This document shows, piece by piece, positions 52,372 to 60,585 of a DNA stretch of 64,000 bases. A model generated the notes under the pieces. That model saw only the letters and a list, made by a program, of their open reading frames with translations, made no database searches and was not told where the DNA came from. The position numbers and the translations under genes are program-made. Numbering within the stretch: the stretch's first letter is position 1; each line of letters starts with the position of its first letter. The stretch comes from Hungatella_A sp034142505 (lineage in GTDB: Bacteria > Bacillota > Clostridia > Lachnospirales > Lachnospiraceae), in the NCBI GenBank assembly GCA_034142505.1, contig JAWZDV010000017.1, positions 36,558 to 100,557 of the forward strand, written 5' to 3'.

Positions 52372-53241
52372 ATGAAGATAGGCAGAAATGATGCATGCTG
52401 GTGTGGAAGTGGTTTGAAATACAAGAACTGTCATATGGCCTTTGACCAGAAGGTAATGCGGTATAAGATGACGGGACATCTGGTTCCTGACCATGAGATG
52501 ATCAAGACTCCGGCCCAGATTGAGGGCGTGAGAAAGGCCGGGGCGGTGAATACGGAGATTCTTAACCGGGTGGATACGATCATCCGGGCGGGGATCAGCA
52601 CCGAGGAGATCAACGAATTTGTACATCGGAACACGCTGGAACTTGGCGGGATTCCGGCTCCATTGAATTTTGACGGTTTTCCCAAGAGTGTGTGCACCTC
52701 TGTCAATGACGTGGTCTGCCACGGGATTCCGTCGCCGGACTGTATCTTGAAGGACGGGGACATTATCAATGTGGATGTAACTACGATTGTGGATGGGTAT
52801 TACGGGGATGCGTCCCGGATGTACTGTATCGGTACGGTGTCCGACGAGGCGAAAAAGCTGGTGCAGGTGACGAAGGAATGTACGGATCTGGGACTCCGCG
52901 AGGTAAAGCCCTGGGGGCATTTGGGGGATATCGGAGCGGCGATCTCGGAGTATGCTTATCAGAACGGCTTTACGGTGGTCCGGGAGATTGGAGGACATGG
53001 CGTGGGGATTCAGTTCCACGAGGAACCATGGGTCAGCCATATCGGGACCAGAGGAACGGATATGCTGCTGGTGCCTGGGATGATTTTCACCATTGAACCC
53101 ATGATCAATGCCGGCGGTGAGGAAGTGTTCCAGGACGAGGAGGATGGCTGGACGATCTGCACAGAGGACGGAAGTCTGACTGCCCAGTGGGAGTATACGG
53201 TGCTGGTGACGGAAGATGGCGCGGAGGTGCTGGCCAGATAA
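52372..53241 (+). CDS. map: Methionine aminopeptidase type I with SEC-C zinc motif
   Basis: A 289-aa metallopeptidase that removes the initiator Met from new proteins. The N-terminus has the SEC-C motif (CWCGSGLKYKNC then H, about residues 9-22), a zinc finger thought to bring the enzyme to the ribosome. The catalytic pita-bread domain has the metal ligands in NVDVTT, YYGDASRM, GHGVGIQFHEEP, TIEPMI and the final QWEYTVLVT. Length is the usual 250 plus about 40 for the SEC-C extension. Probably a second, specialised copy rather than the one in the ribosomal-protein operon; that is inference. Confidence 0.95.
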   Translation: MKIGRNDACWCGSGLKYKNCHMAFDQKVMRYKMTGHLVPDHEMIKTPAQIEGVRKAGAVNTEILNRVDTIIRAGISTEEINEFVHRNTLELGGIPAPLNFDGFPKSVCTSVNDVVCHGIPSPDCILKDGDIINVDVTTIVDGYYGDASRMYCIGTVSDEAKKLVQVTKECTDLGLREVKPWGHLGDIGAAISEYAYQNGFTVVREIGGHGVGIQFHEEPWVSHIGTRGTDMLLVPGMIFTIEPMINAGGEEVFQDEEDGWTICTEDGSLTAQWEYTVLVTEDGAEVLAR

Positions 53242-53333
53242 TGACGCGGGGGACTGCGCGGTTGTGCGGTATCTGTTCGATTAACCGGTGGCAGGAACAT
53301 GGCTTATTGAGAAAAAAGAGTCATGTTCTTCTC

Positions 53334-53386
53334 TTGTATTTTGGGTTAGCATATGCTAACATAGATATTGGTTAGCAAACACTAAC
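53334..53386 (+). promoter_or_regulatory. Promoter with two palindromic operator boxes
   Basis: A promoter TTGTAT (53334-53339), 17 bp, TAACAT (53357-53362) is overlapped by a perfect 16-bp palindrome GTTAGCATATGCTAAC (53345-53360). A second, looser copy GTTAGCAAACACTAAC (53371-53386) lies 26 bp on, over the start site. GTTAG-N6-CTAAC resembles DtxR/IdeR-family metal-regulator boxes; the regulator is inferred. Confidence 0.7.
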
Positions 53387-53615
53387 TACATGTGAATATT
53401 CTATACAGACCAAACCGAAAGGTTTATCTCCATCTGACCCATGGAGACGATGACTCCTTATGAAACCGCTCTTATCAACGCAGGATAAGGGCGGTTTCAT
53501 GATCCGGGCGTGGATATCTGCAGCCTGGAACCGCCAACATATTATCGGTGGATTGTGGGAATCATAAGAGCAGGGAGAAATCACGGCAATAAAATACAGA
53601 AGGGAGAATGAAAAA
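53387..53615 (+). other. Structured leader of the DUF3793-flavodoxin unit
   Basis: No gene is seen. The leader carries three hairpins: AAACC/GGTTT around 53412-53425, CTCCAT/ATGGAG around 53429-53446 and a long one (53460-53476 with 53484-53500). None has a T run, and no known riboswitch class was recognised. The start codon follows at 53616 after AAGGGAG. Confidence 0.5.
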
Positions 53616-54206
53616 ATGTCAATCGAGATTATGTTAGCATTTTTATCAAACTGCAGTCTGGAAGAAAAACTGGGATTTAAGGTGGTGGCCCAGTGTGCGC
53701 CGGTGCTGAAAGGCGTCAAGGCATCCAATCTCATTACGGTGAGACCGGGTACCTGCGGGCTGATTCAGCGGTATCTGATGGGAAGCCGGGTGATCTGTAC
53801 TCCCTTATATTCTGGCCGGGGCCGGGAGATCTTATTCCTGTACCGCTATGAAGTCCTGGAGGAATATTTAAAGAAGCCGGAGGTGAGAAGGTTTTTGGAA
53901 GGCTATGGCTATCTGGACCGAAGCGTGTCGGGAGTACTGATGCGGCTTCGGAAGCGGTATGCGGACTATGTAGAGAAACGGTGGGAATTTCCCCATGAAC
54001 TGGGCGTAATTTTGGAATATCCGGTGGAGGATGTGAAGGGATTTATAGACAACCGGGGAAAGAACTGCCTGATGGAGCGATACTGGAAGGTGTATCACAA
54101 TCGGGAGCGGGCCGAGGAGATCTTCCGGCAGTATGACCAGGTGAAAGAAACAGCCATGAGAGAGATTGTTTCCGGCTGCACGCTGAGTCAGGTGGCGGTG
54201 CCGTAA
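53616..54206 (+). CDS. DUF3793 family protein
   Basis: A 196-aa cytoplasmic protein of a family known only by number. Markers are LSNCSLEEKLGFKVVAQCAP (key part CAPVLKGVK), LFLYR, LxxYGY and FPHELGVILEYPVEDVKGFI. Members are regularly found before flavodoxin genes and are thought to belong to the iron-limitation response of clostridia. Here it lies 31 bp before a flavodoxin, downstream of two metal-regulator-like boxes. Biochemical function unknown. Confidence 0.88.
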   Translation: MSIEIMLAFLSNCSLEEKLGFKVVAQCAPVLKGVKASNLITVRPGTCGLIQRYLMGSRVICTPLYSGRGREILFLYRYEVLEEYLKKPEVRRFLEGYGYLDRSVSGVLMRLRKRYADYVEKRWEFPHELGVILEYPVEDVKGFIDNRGKNCLMERYWKVYHNRERAEEIFRQYDQVKETAMREIVSGCTLSQVAVP

Positions 54207-54237
54207 GGCAGACAAAATAATTAGGAGGATTGAAAGC

Positions 54238-54666
54238 ATGAACGATATTTACGTAGTATATTGGAGTGGAACCGGCAATACGGAGGCGATGGCGGCAGCA
54301 GTCGCCAAGGGAATTGAGAGTGCCGGTGGGAAGGCCGTTGTGACGGACGTGTCCTCGATAAAAGCGGAGGTCTTGAAGGATGCCGCATGTTTTGCCCTCG
54401 GCTGTCCGGCCATGGGGGCCGAGGAATTGGAGGAGGGCGACATGGAGCCTTTCGTGCAGGAGGTGGAGGGCTTTGCTTCCGGCAAAAAGATCGGCCTGTT
54501 TGGCTCCTATGACTGGGGCGACGGCGAGTGGATGAGACTGTGGGTGGAACGGATGGAACAGGCCGGTGCCGACATAGCAGGCGGCGAGGGCGTGACTGCC
54601 AACAACGCGCCGGATGACGATGCGCTTAAAGCCTGCCATAAATTAGGAGAAGCGCTGGCGAAGTAA
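54238..54666 (+). CDS. Flavodoxin
   Basis: A 142-aa short-chain flavodoxin, an FMN electron carrier that can replace ferredoxin when iron is scarce. The phosphate-binding loop is WSGTGNTEAMA; the later FMN contacts lie in CPAMGAEELE and GSYDWGDGEWM. RBS AGGAGG precedes the ATG. It is the second gene after DUF3793 and is followed by a terminator. Shared regulation by a metal-responsive repressor is inferred from the upstream boxes. Confidence 0.94.
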   Translation: MNDIYVVYWSGTGNTEAMAAAVAKGIESAGGKAVVTDVSSIKAEVLKDAACFALGCPAMGAEELEEGDMEPFVQEVEGFASGKKIGLFGSYDWGDGEWMRLWVERMEQAGADIAGGEGVTANNAPDDDALKACHKLGEALAK

Positions 54667-54691
54667 GTGTGAATGGAAGCAAATCCTATGG

Positions 54692-54741
54692 GCAATCCTT
54701 TGACAAAAGCCGTTTGACTTTTAACGAAGGATTGCTTTTTT
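54692..54741 (+). terminator. Terminator after the flavodoxin gene
   Basis: A perfect 9-bp stem (54692-54700 and 54727-54735) with inner pairing, followed by six T. Confidence 0.85.
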
Positions 54742-54769
54742 ACGCCCCTTGTTTTTTGGGGGGCAAGTG

Positions 54770-54778
54770 TGATATACT
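54770..54778 (+). promoter_or_regulatory. Extended -10 promoter of the metal ABC operon
   Basis: TG-A-TATACT at 54770-54778 is an extended -10; the -35 (TTGTTT, 54749-54754) is poor. No clear Zur or AdcR box is visible. Confidence 0.5.
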
Positions 54779-54804
54779 GGTATGCATTGACAGACGGAGG
54801 TACT

Positions 54805-55794
54805 ATGAAAAAACTGGTACACAAAAGGATCTTGGGAGCTGTGCTTGCGGCTCTTGTACTCAGCGGATGCGCCGGGAAATCCGGGATAGGGGAGAGCAGC
54901 CGGCCAGCGGACTCCACGAAATTGAAAGTGGCAGCCACCCTGTTTCCCTACTATGATTTTGTCAGACAGATTGCCGGGGACCGGGTGGAACTTACCATGG
55001 TGATACCGGCGGGTATGGACAGCCATTCCTTTGAGCCGACGCCGGCCGATATGCTGGCGATACAGAATGCGGACGTTCTGATCTCCAATGGCGGCGAGAT
55101 GGAACAGTGGCTGGACCAAGTTCTGGAAGCGGTTGACAGTTCCCGGACGACGGTGGTATCCATGATGGATTATGTGGATGTGCTGGAGGAGGAACACGTG
55201 GAAGGCATGGAGGACGCAGAAATTCATGTCCACTCCGATGATGACGGCCACCAGTTCGAGATCGAATATGACGAGCACATCTGGACATCGCCGGTCAATG
55301 CCATGAAGATTGTGGAGATTATCACCGACACCTTGGTGGAGGCGGACCCGGAGCATGGCAGGGAGTATGAGGCGAACCGGGATCTTTATATAGAGAAACT
55401 CACCGCACTCCATGAAGAATTTCTGGACGTGGTGAAACAGGAAAAGAGAAATATGATTATCGTGGGCGACAAGTTCCCGTTCCGCTATCTGGCGGACGAG
55501 TACGGACTGAATTACCGGGCGGCATTTTCCGGCTGCAGTACGGACACGGAGCCAAGTGCGAAGACCATTGCCTACCTGATTGATAAAGTGAGGGAAGAGG
55601 ACATCCCGGCCGTTTATTATCTGGAGCTTTCCAGCCACCGGGTGTCGGAGATCATCAGTGAGGAGACGGGGGCCCAGCCTCTGCTGCTCCACTCCTGCCA
55701 CAACGTGACCCGCGCCCAGTTTGACAGCGGCATCACGTATCTGGAACTCCAGGAGAACAATGTAGAGAGTTTGAGAAAAGGATTAGATCAATGA
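54805..55794 (+). CDS. znuA: Zn/Mn ABC transporter substrate-binding lipoprotein (ZnuA/AdcA-like)
   Basis: A 329-aa lipoprotein that captures divalent metal outside the cell. The ATG at 54805 follows GGAGG; the lipobox is VLSGC (Cys about 20). Cluster A-I family signs are KVAATLFPYYDF, DSHSFEPTPAD with a ligand His, and a His/Asp/Glu-rich loop (EIHVHSDDDGH, about 130-145) usual in zinc-binding members. DEHIWTSP and LHSCHNV complete the set. The family favours Zn2+ when the loop is present; Mn2+ cannot be excluded. It overlaps the ATPase gene by 4 bp. Confidence 0.93.
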   Translation: MKKLVHKRILGAVLAALVLSGCAGKSGIGESSRPADSTKLKVAATLFPYYDFVRQIAGDRVELTMVIPAGMDSHSFEPTPADMLAIQNADVLISNGGEMEQWLDQVLEAVDSSRTTVVSMMDYVDVLEEEHVEGMEDAEIHVHSDDDGHQFEIEYDEHIWTSPVNAMKIVEIITDTLVEADPEHGREYEANRDLYIEKLTALHEEFLDVVKQEKRNMIIVGDKFPFRYLADEYGLNYRAAFSGCSTDTEPSAKTIAYLIDKVREEDIPAVYYLELSSHRVSEIISEETGAQPLLLHSCHNVTRAQFDSGITYLELQENNVESLRKGLDQ

Positions 55795-56498
55795 TTCCAT
55801 TAATAACATGCAGTCATGTGGATTTTGGATATGAGAACCATGACGCGGTCATCGATGTGACCATGGAGTTAAACCCCGGCGACTACTTATGTGTGGTTGG
55901 GGAAAATGGCTCCGGCAAAAGTACGCTGATGAAGGGCCTGTTAGGTCTCCTAAAGCCAACAGGAGGAACCCTGACGGTTTCGGAGGAACTAAAGCGCACC
56001 GGCATTGGCTATCTTCCCCAGCAGACGGCGGCCCAGAAAGATTTCCCGGCCACGGTGGGGGAAGTGGTGATCTCCGGCTGTTTAAGCCGCAGAGGAAACC
56101 GTCCCTTCTATTCGAAAGTGGAGAGGAATCTGGCTGTGTCCAATATGGAGAAACTGGGGATTCTGGGTTTGAAAAAACACTGTTACCGGGAATTGTCCGG
56201 CGGGCAGCAGCAGCGGGTGCTCATTGCGAGGGCTCTTTGCGCCACCAATCAGATGCTGATTCTGGACGAGCCGATCACAGGACTTGACCCGTCGGCCAGC
56301 CAGGATTTCTATCATATGATGAAACGGCTGAACCGGGAGGAAAAAGTGACGATCCTGATGGTATCCCACGATATCCGGAATATTGTGAGCCAGGCCAATA
56401 AGATTCTGCATTTACAGCAGAATGTGCTGTTCTATGGGAGCACGGCGGATTATATCAAGAGCAGTGTCGGGCAGAAATTTCTGGGAGGTGGCGGATGA
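55791..56498 (+). CDS. znuC: Zn/Mn ABC transporter ATPase
   Basis: A 235-aa ATP-binding subunit: Walker A GENGSGKST, Q loop PQQTAAQKDFP, signature ELSGGQQQRVLIARAL, Walker B MLILDEPITGLDP, H loop MVSHD. It is coupled to the lipoprotein and permease by 4-bp overlaps on both sides. Confidence 0.95.
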   Translation: MIPLITCSHVDFGYENHDAVIDVTMELNPGDYLCVVGENGSGKSTLMKGLLGLLKPTGGTLTVSEELKRTGIGYLPQQTAAQKDFPATVGEVVISGCLSRRGNRPFYSKVERNLAVSNMEKLGILGLKKHCYRELSGGQQQRVLIARALCATNQMLILDEPITGLDPSASQDFYHMMKRLNREEKVTILMVSHDIRNIVSQANKILHLQQNVLFYGSTADYIKSSVGQKFLGGGG

Positions 56499-57328
56499 TG
56501 GAACTGGTGAGAGAAATGCTGTCCTACCCGTTCCTGGTGCGCGCGCTGGTGGGAGGAATTCTGGTGTCCCTATGCGCGTCCCTGCTGGGCGTCAGCCTTG
56601 TGCTGAAGCGGTATTCCATGATTGGGGACGGGCTGTCCCACGTGTCCTTCGGGGCGCTGTCGGTGGCTCTGGCTATCGGCTGGTCCCCGTTAAAGGTTTC
56701 CATTCCGGTGGTGGTGCTGGCGGCATTTTTCCTGCTCCGGATCACGGAGAACGGGAAAATGAAAAGCGACGCGGCCATCGCCATGATCTCGGCGTCGGCC
56801 CTGGCCATCGGCATTGTGGTGACGTCCCTGACAACGGGGATGACGACGGATGTGAGCAGTTATATGTTTGGCAGTATCCTGGCCATGAGCCCTTCGGACG
56901 TGCGGCTTTCGGTGGCGCTCTCGGTGGTGGTGCTGGGACTGTTCCTGTTTTGTTACAATAAGGTTTTTGCAGTGACATTTGACGAGAGTTTTGCCAAGGC
57001 CACCGGTGTGATGGTGTCCTGGTATAATATTCTGATCGCGGTGCTGACGGCGGTGACTATTGTGCTGGGCATGCGGATGATGGGAGCGATGCTGATCTCC
57101 AGTCTGATTATATTTCCGGCGCTGACGTCCATGCGGGTGTTTAAAAGCTTCCGGGGCGTGGTGTGGTCGGCGGGCGTGGTGTCGGTGGTCTGCTTTTGCA
57201 TCGGAATGGTGATGTCCTACCGGTGGTCAACTCCGGCGGGGGCCAGCGTGGTGCTGGTGAATCTGGCGGCATTTATCCTGTTTGCTGTGGCGCAGGTGAT
57301 CTTACAGAAATTCGTACAGAAAGGTTAA
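56495..57328 (+). CDS. znuB: Zn/Mn ABC transporter permease
   Basis: A 277-aa ABC-3 family membrane protein with about eight helices. The family start (FLVRALVGGILVSLCASLLG), SMIGDGLSHVSFGALS and the conserved MMGAMLISSLIIFPALTSM are present. It completes the uptake system and is followed 8 bp later by trkH, so metal and potassium uptake share a transcript. Confidence 0.95.
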   Translation: MMELVREMLSYPFLVRALVGGILVSLCASLLGVSLVLKRYSMIGDGLSHVSFGALSVALAIGWSPLKVSIPVVVLAAFFLLRITENGKMKSDAAIAMISASALAIGIVVTSLTTGMTTDVSSYMFGSILAMSPSDVRLSVALSVVVLGLFLFCYNKVFAVTFDESFAKATGVMVSWYNILIAVLTAVTIVLGMRMMGAMLISSLIIFPALTSMRVFKSFRGVVWSAGVVSVVCFCIGMVMSYRWSTPAGASVVLVNLAAFILFAVAQVILQKFVQKG

Positions 57329-57336
57329 AAAGGGAT

Positions 57337-58701
57337 ATGGAAGAGGGAGGAATAGGGCGGCTTTTAAAACGCAGAAAGCCGATGTCCCAGACGCAGTTTA
57401 TTGCATTCGGGTTCTTTGTGTTGATTTTGTCGGGGACGCTGCTGCTGACGCTGCCGTTTGCCAGCAGGGATGGGGAGAGCGTGGGATTTTTAAATGCCCT
57501 GTTTACGGCCACCAGCGCATCCTGCGTGACGGGGCTTGTGGTGGTGGATACCTGGAGCCAGTGGACGCTGTTCGGCCAGCTGGTGATCCTGACCATGATT
57601 CAGATCGGCGGACTGGGATTTATCACGGTGGGCGTGTTTGTGTCTATTGTACTTCGAAGAAAGATCGGACTGAAACAGCGGGGACTGATGCAGGAGAGCA
57701 TGTCGGCTCTGAAGATTGGTGGAATTGTGAAGCTGGCGAAGAAGATTATCCTTGGAACTTTTATCCTGGAGGCTGGGGGAGCGGTTTTGCTGGCAATCCG
57801 GTTTGTGCCTCAGTATGGGGCATTGAAGGGAATCTTCTACGGGATTTTCCACTCAATTTCTGCTTTCTGCAATGCGGGCTTTGACCTCATGGGCAACCAG
57901 GAACCGTACAGCTCCTTTGTGGCTTACTACGATGACTGGCTGGTAAATCTGGTGATTATGTCCCTGATTATTGTCGGAGGTATCGGATTTATCGTGTGGG
58001 ACGATGTGAGTACCCACAAATGGAGGGTGAAAAAGTATTTACTCCAGACCAAGGTGGTGCTTCTGGCGACTACGATTCTGGTGTTTGGGGGAGCATTTTT
58101 ATTTTACTTATTTGAGAAGGACAATCTGCTGGCGGAAATGTCGTTTAGCGGGAAGTTATTATCCTCCCTATTCGGTTCGGTGACGGCCAGGACGGCGGGG
58201 TTTAATACTACGGATGTGGCGGCCATGAGCGACGGCGGCAAGCTGCTGACCATCATTCTCATGTTTATCGGCGGAAGCCCCGGCTCCACGGCCGGCGGTG
58301 TGAAGACGACGACGATCGTGGTGCTGCTGCTGTATGTGGTGTCCAACATCAGGAGAACGTACGGGGTCAATGTGTTTGGAAGAAGACTGGAGGATGACGC
58401 GATCAAGCGGGCCAGTTCTATTTTTACCATCAATTTATTCCTGGCGCTGGGGGCTTCCCTGGTGATTATGGGAGTGCAGTCCATGCCGATGCCGGATGTG
58501 ATGTTTGAGACATTTTCAGCCATCGGTACGGTGGGAATGACTACGGGTATCACGAGGGACCTGATTCCGTTTTCCAGAGTGATTATTATTATCTTAATGT
58601 ACTGCGGACGGATCGGAAGTTTGTCCTTTGCGCTGGCATTTACCCAGCAGAAGAAGATTGCACATATTCAGCAGCCAGTGGAGCGGATCACGGTTGGATA
58701 G
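57337..58701 (+). CDS. trkH: Potassium uptake channel subunit TrkH/KtrB
   Basis: A 454-aa K+ channel-like membrane protein. I use the ATG at 57337 since longer frames run inside znuB. The four pore loops are visible, for example TSASCVTGLVVVDTW, NAGFDLMGN, GSVTARTAGFNTTD and FSAIGTVGMTTGIT, each with the selectivity Gly. Its regulatory partner TrkA follows 27 bp downstream. The pair imports K+ using membrane potential and possibly Na+. Confidence 0.95.
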   Translation: MEEGGIGRLLKRRKPMSQTQFIAFGFFVLILSGTLLLTLPFASRDGESVGFLNALFTATSASCVTGLVVVDTWSQWTLFGQLVILTMIQIGGLGFITVGVFVSIVLRRKIGLKQRGLMQESMSALKIGGIVKLAKKIILGTFILEAGGAVLLAIRFVPQYGALKGIFYGIFHSISAFCNAGFDLMGNQEPYSSFVAYYDDWLVNLVIMSLIIVGGIGFIVWDDVSTHKWRVKKYLLQTKVVLLATTILVFGGAFLFYLFEKDNLLAEMSFSGKLLSSLFGSVTARTAGFNTTDVAAMSDGGKLLTIILMFIGGSPGSTAGGVKTTTIVVLLLYVVSNIRRTYGVNVFGRRLEDDAIKRASSIFTINLFLALGASLVIMGVQSMPMPDVMFETFSAIGTVGMTTGITRDLIPFSRVIIIILMYCGRIGSLSFALAFTQQKKIAHIQQPVERITVG

Positions 58702-58728
58702 CTGGTTAGGGAAAGGGGAATTGTTATT

Positions 58729-59382
58729 ATGAAGTCAATATTGATTATCGGAATGGGACGGTTTGGCCGCCATTTGTGTATGAATTTATCGGAACTTGGC
58801 AATGAGATTATGATTGTGGATGAAAAGGAGGAGACGTTAGAGGAGCTGCTTCCTTACGTAGTCAGCGCCAAGATCGGCGACTGTACCAATGAGGCGGTAT
58901 TGAAAAGCCTTGGCATCGCCAATTTTGATCTGATTTTTGTCTGTATCGGGACGAATTTCCAGAGCAGTCTGGAGATCACCAGTCTGGTGAAGGAGTTGGG
59001 AGGCCGCCATGTGATCAGCAAGGCAAACCGGGATATCCACGCCAAATTCCTGCTGCGAAACGGGGCGGACGAGGTGATTTATCCGGACCGGGATATCGCG
59101 GAGAAGCTGGCGGTGCGTTACAGCGCCAACCATGTATTTGACTATATCGAACTGACGGATGAATTTTCCATCTATGAGATTCCGCCGCTGCCGGAGTGGG
59201 TGGGCAAGAATCTGATGGAGGCCAATATCCGCCACCAGTATCATATCAGTGTGCTGGCAACCAAGAAAGAGGGCAAGGCGAAGCTGATGCCCCAGGCAAC
59301 TTATGTGATCCGGGAGGATGAACATCTGATGGTCATCGGCAAGAAGACTGATATTGACAGTATTTTAAAGAAATTGCCATAA
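58729..59382 (+). CDS. trkA: Potassium uptake regulatory subunit TrkA/KtrA
   Basis: A 217-aa cytoplasmic gating protein. The RCK-N Rossmann domain has the dinucleotide motif IIGMGRFGRHL and the acidic IVDEKEE (about 1-125); the RCK-C domain covers about 135-217 (ISVLATKKEGK, EDEHLMVIGKK). It binds ATP/ADP or NAD(H) and gates TrkH. One RCK pair makes it KtrA-sized. It ends the five-gene transport operon. Confidence 0.95.
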   Translation: MKSILIIGMGRFGRHLCMNLSELGNEIMIVDEKEETLEELLPYVVSAKIGDCTNEAVLKSLGIANFDLIFVCIGTNFQSSLEITSLVKELGGRHVISKANRDIHAKFLLRNGADEVIYPDRDIAEKLAVRYSANHVFDYIELTDEFSIYEIPPLPEWVGKNLMEANIRHQYHISVLATKKEGKAKLMPQATYVIREDEHLMVIGKKTDIDSILKKLP

Positions 59383-59428
59383 TAAGTTCGCCAGGAATGA
59401 CCGGCTGGGGTTGAACCGTTAACTTTGA

Positions 59429-59457
59429 TTGACACTGTCCGAGAAAAGAAGTATAAT
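59429..59457 (+). promoter_or_regulatory. Consensus promoter of the LysR gene
   Basis: Perfect TTGACA (59429-59434), 17 bp, perfect TATAAT (59452-59457). It fixes the start of the LysR gene downstream, because any start before about 59465 would be upstream of transcription. Confidence 0.85.
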
Positions 59458-59503
59458 TTTAAATATATGGATCAATTTGGCAGGAAAGGAATGGAAGGCC
59501 GCT

Positions 59504-60418
59504 TTGAATACTGATTATTTGCGATATGCACTGGAGGTTGAGAAGACCGGATCTTTTACGGAGGCGGCAGTCAACCTTTATGTGGAGCAGGCGTGCTTAA
59601 ACCAGGCGGTCAAGTCATTGGAAGTGACTTCAGGGGCGCCCATCTTTAAACGGACATCAAAAGGTGTAGTACCTACCCAGCAGGGCAAGGTCTTCTTAAA
59701 ATACGCCCAAAATATTGTCTCCCAGATAGATGAGATGGAAGCTCTCTGCAAGCCGAAGAACAGCCAGAAGATCGAGTTCAGTTTAACGATTCCCAGAGCC
59801 GCTTACATCAGCGAAGCATTTTCCTGGTTTGTAAGGGGGTTAGACCGCTCAAAAGGCGTAGAACTATGGGTAAGAGAGACCGGCGCCATGGAGAGTATTG
59901 AGGACGTGTCCGAGGGGCGGTGCAAGCTGGGGATCATCCGGTATCCATTGGAATTTGAAAAATATTATTCCCAGGTACTCAAAGAGAACGGGCTGGAGGA
60001 CAAGCTGATCTGGAAGTATGAACCGGTTGTGCTCATGTCGGAGAATCATCCGCTTGCGGATCGTGAGGAAGTCCGGTATGAGGAACTGGCGGAGTTTACG
60101 GAGATTCTCCACGGGGATATCAATTTGTCTATGGCTTTTTCGGATTTTAACGAACGTCATGGGGTCCAAAATCGAATTTATGTGTTTGAACGTGGCAGTC
60201 AGATGAGCCTGCTTCAGACAAATGTGGACACCTATATGTGGGTGGCACCCATGCCGGAGCGGATTCTGGAACAGAATGGGTTGATTTTGAAGCGGTGTAC
60301 GGATATGAAGAGGCGGTACCGCGACGTGCTGATCTGCCAGAAGTGTTATGAGATGACGGCTTATGATTTGGCATTTTATAATGAAGTATGTTCGATGCGG
60401 GATGAGATGCTGATGTAG
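59504..60418 (+). CDS. LysR-family transcriptional regulator
   Basis: A 304-aa regulator. The TTG at 59504 follows GGAAGG and gives the normal family start LNTDYLRYALEVEKTGSF; earlier starts overlap the promoter. The winged HTH is about 1-60 (SFTEAAVNLYVEQACLNQAVK, key part AAVNLYVEQACLNQA, then PIFKRTSKGVVPTQQG), and the LysR substrate domain follows (about 90-290). The ligand is unknown. It is monocistronic and lies upstream of the CPA2 antiporter gene on the same strand, a possible target. Confidence 0.92.
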   Translation: MNTDYLRYALEVEKTGSFTEAAVNLYVEQACLNQAVKSLEVTSGAPIFKRTSKGVVPTQQGKVFLKYAQNIVSQIDEMEALCKPKNSQKIEFSLTIPRAAYISEAFSWFVRGLDRSKGVELWVRETGAMESIEDVSEGRCKLGIIRYPLEFEKYYSQVLKENGLEDKLIWKYEPVVLMSENHPLADREEVRYEELAEFTEILHGDINLSMAFSDFNERHGVQNRIYVFERGSQMSLLQTNVDTYMWVAPMPERILEQNGLILKRCTDMKRRYRDVLICQKCYEMTAYDLAFYNEVCSMRDEMLM

Positions 60419-60456
60419 TGCGGCATGGATACATAGTTATGATATGGAGATTGAGA

Positions 60457-60494
60457 CAGGGCATGTGCCAGAAGGACTGGGGCATGTCCTTTTT
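60457..60494 (+). terminator. Terminator after the LysR gene
   Basis: An imperfect stem (AGGGCATG near 60458 with CATGTCCT ending 60490) followed by TTTTT. Confidence 0.65.
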
Positions 60495-60585
60495 GTGTAT
60501 TTTTGGCTTTTGTATATCATTAACCATTGATTTTTTGTGCAATTGAGACTATGATAGTAAGATCAAAAATGAGGAGATGAGATAG

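Noticed and set aside
53289..53340. Terminator after the methionine aminopeptidase gene
   Set aside because: A GAACATG/CATGTTC hairpin exists, but the following sequence is TTCTCTTG with no real T run, so it is not listed as a feature.
59429..59503. Longer N-terminus of the LysR protein
   Set aside because: It would begin inside the -35 box of a perfect promoter, upstream of the transcript.
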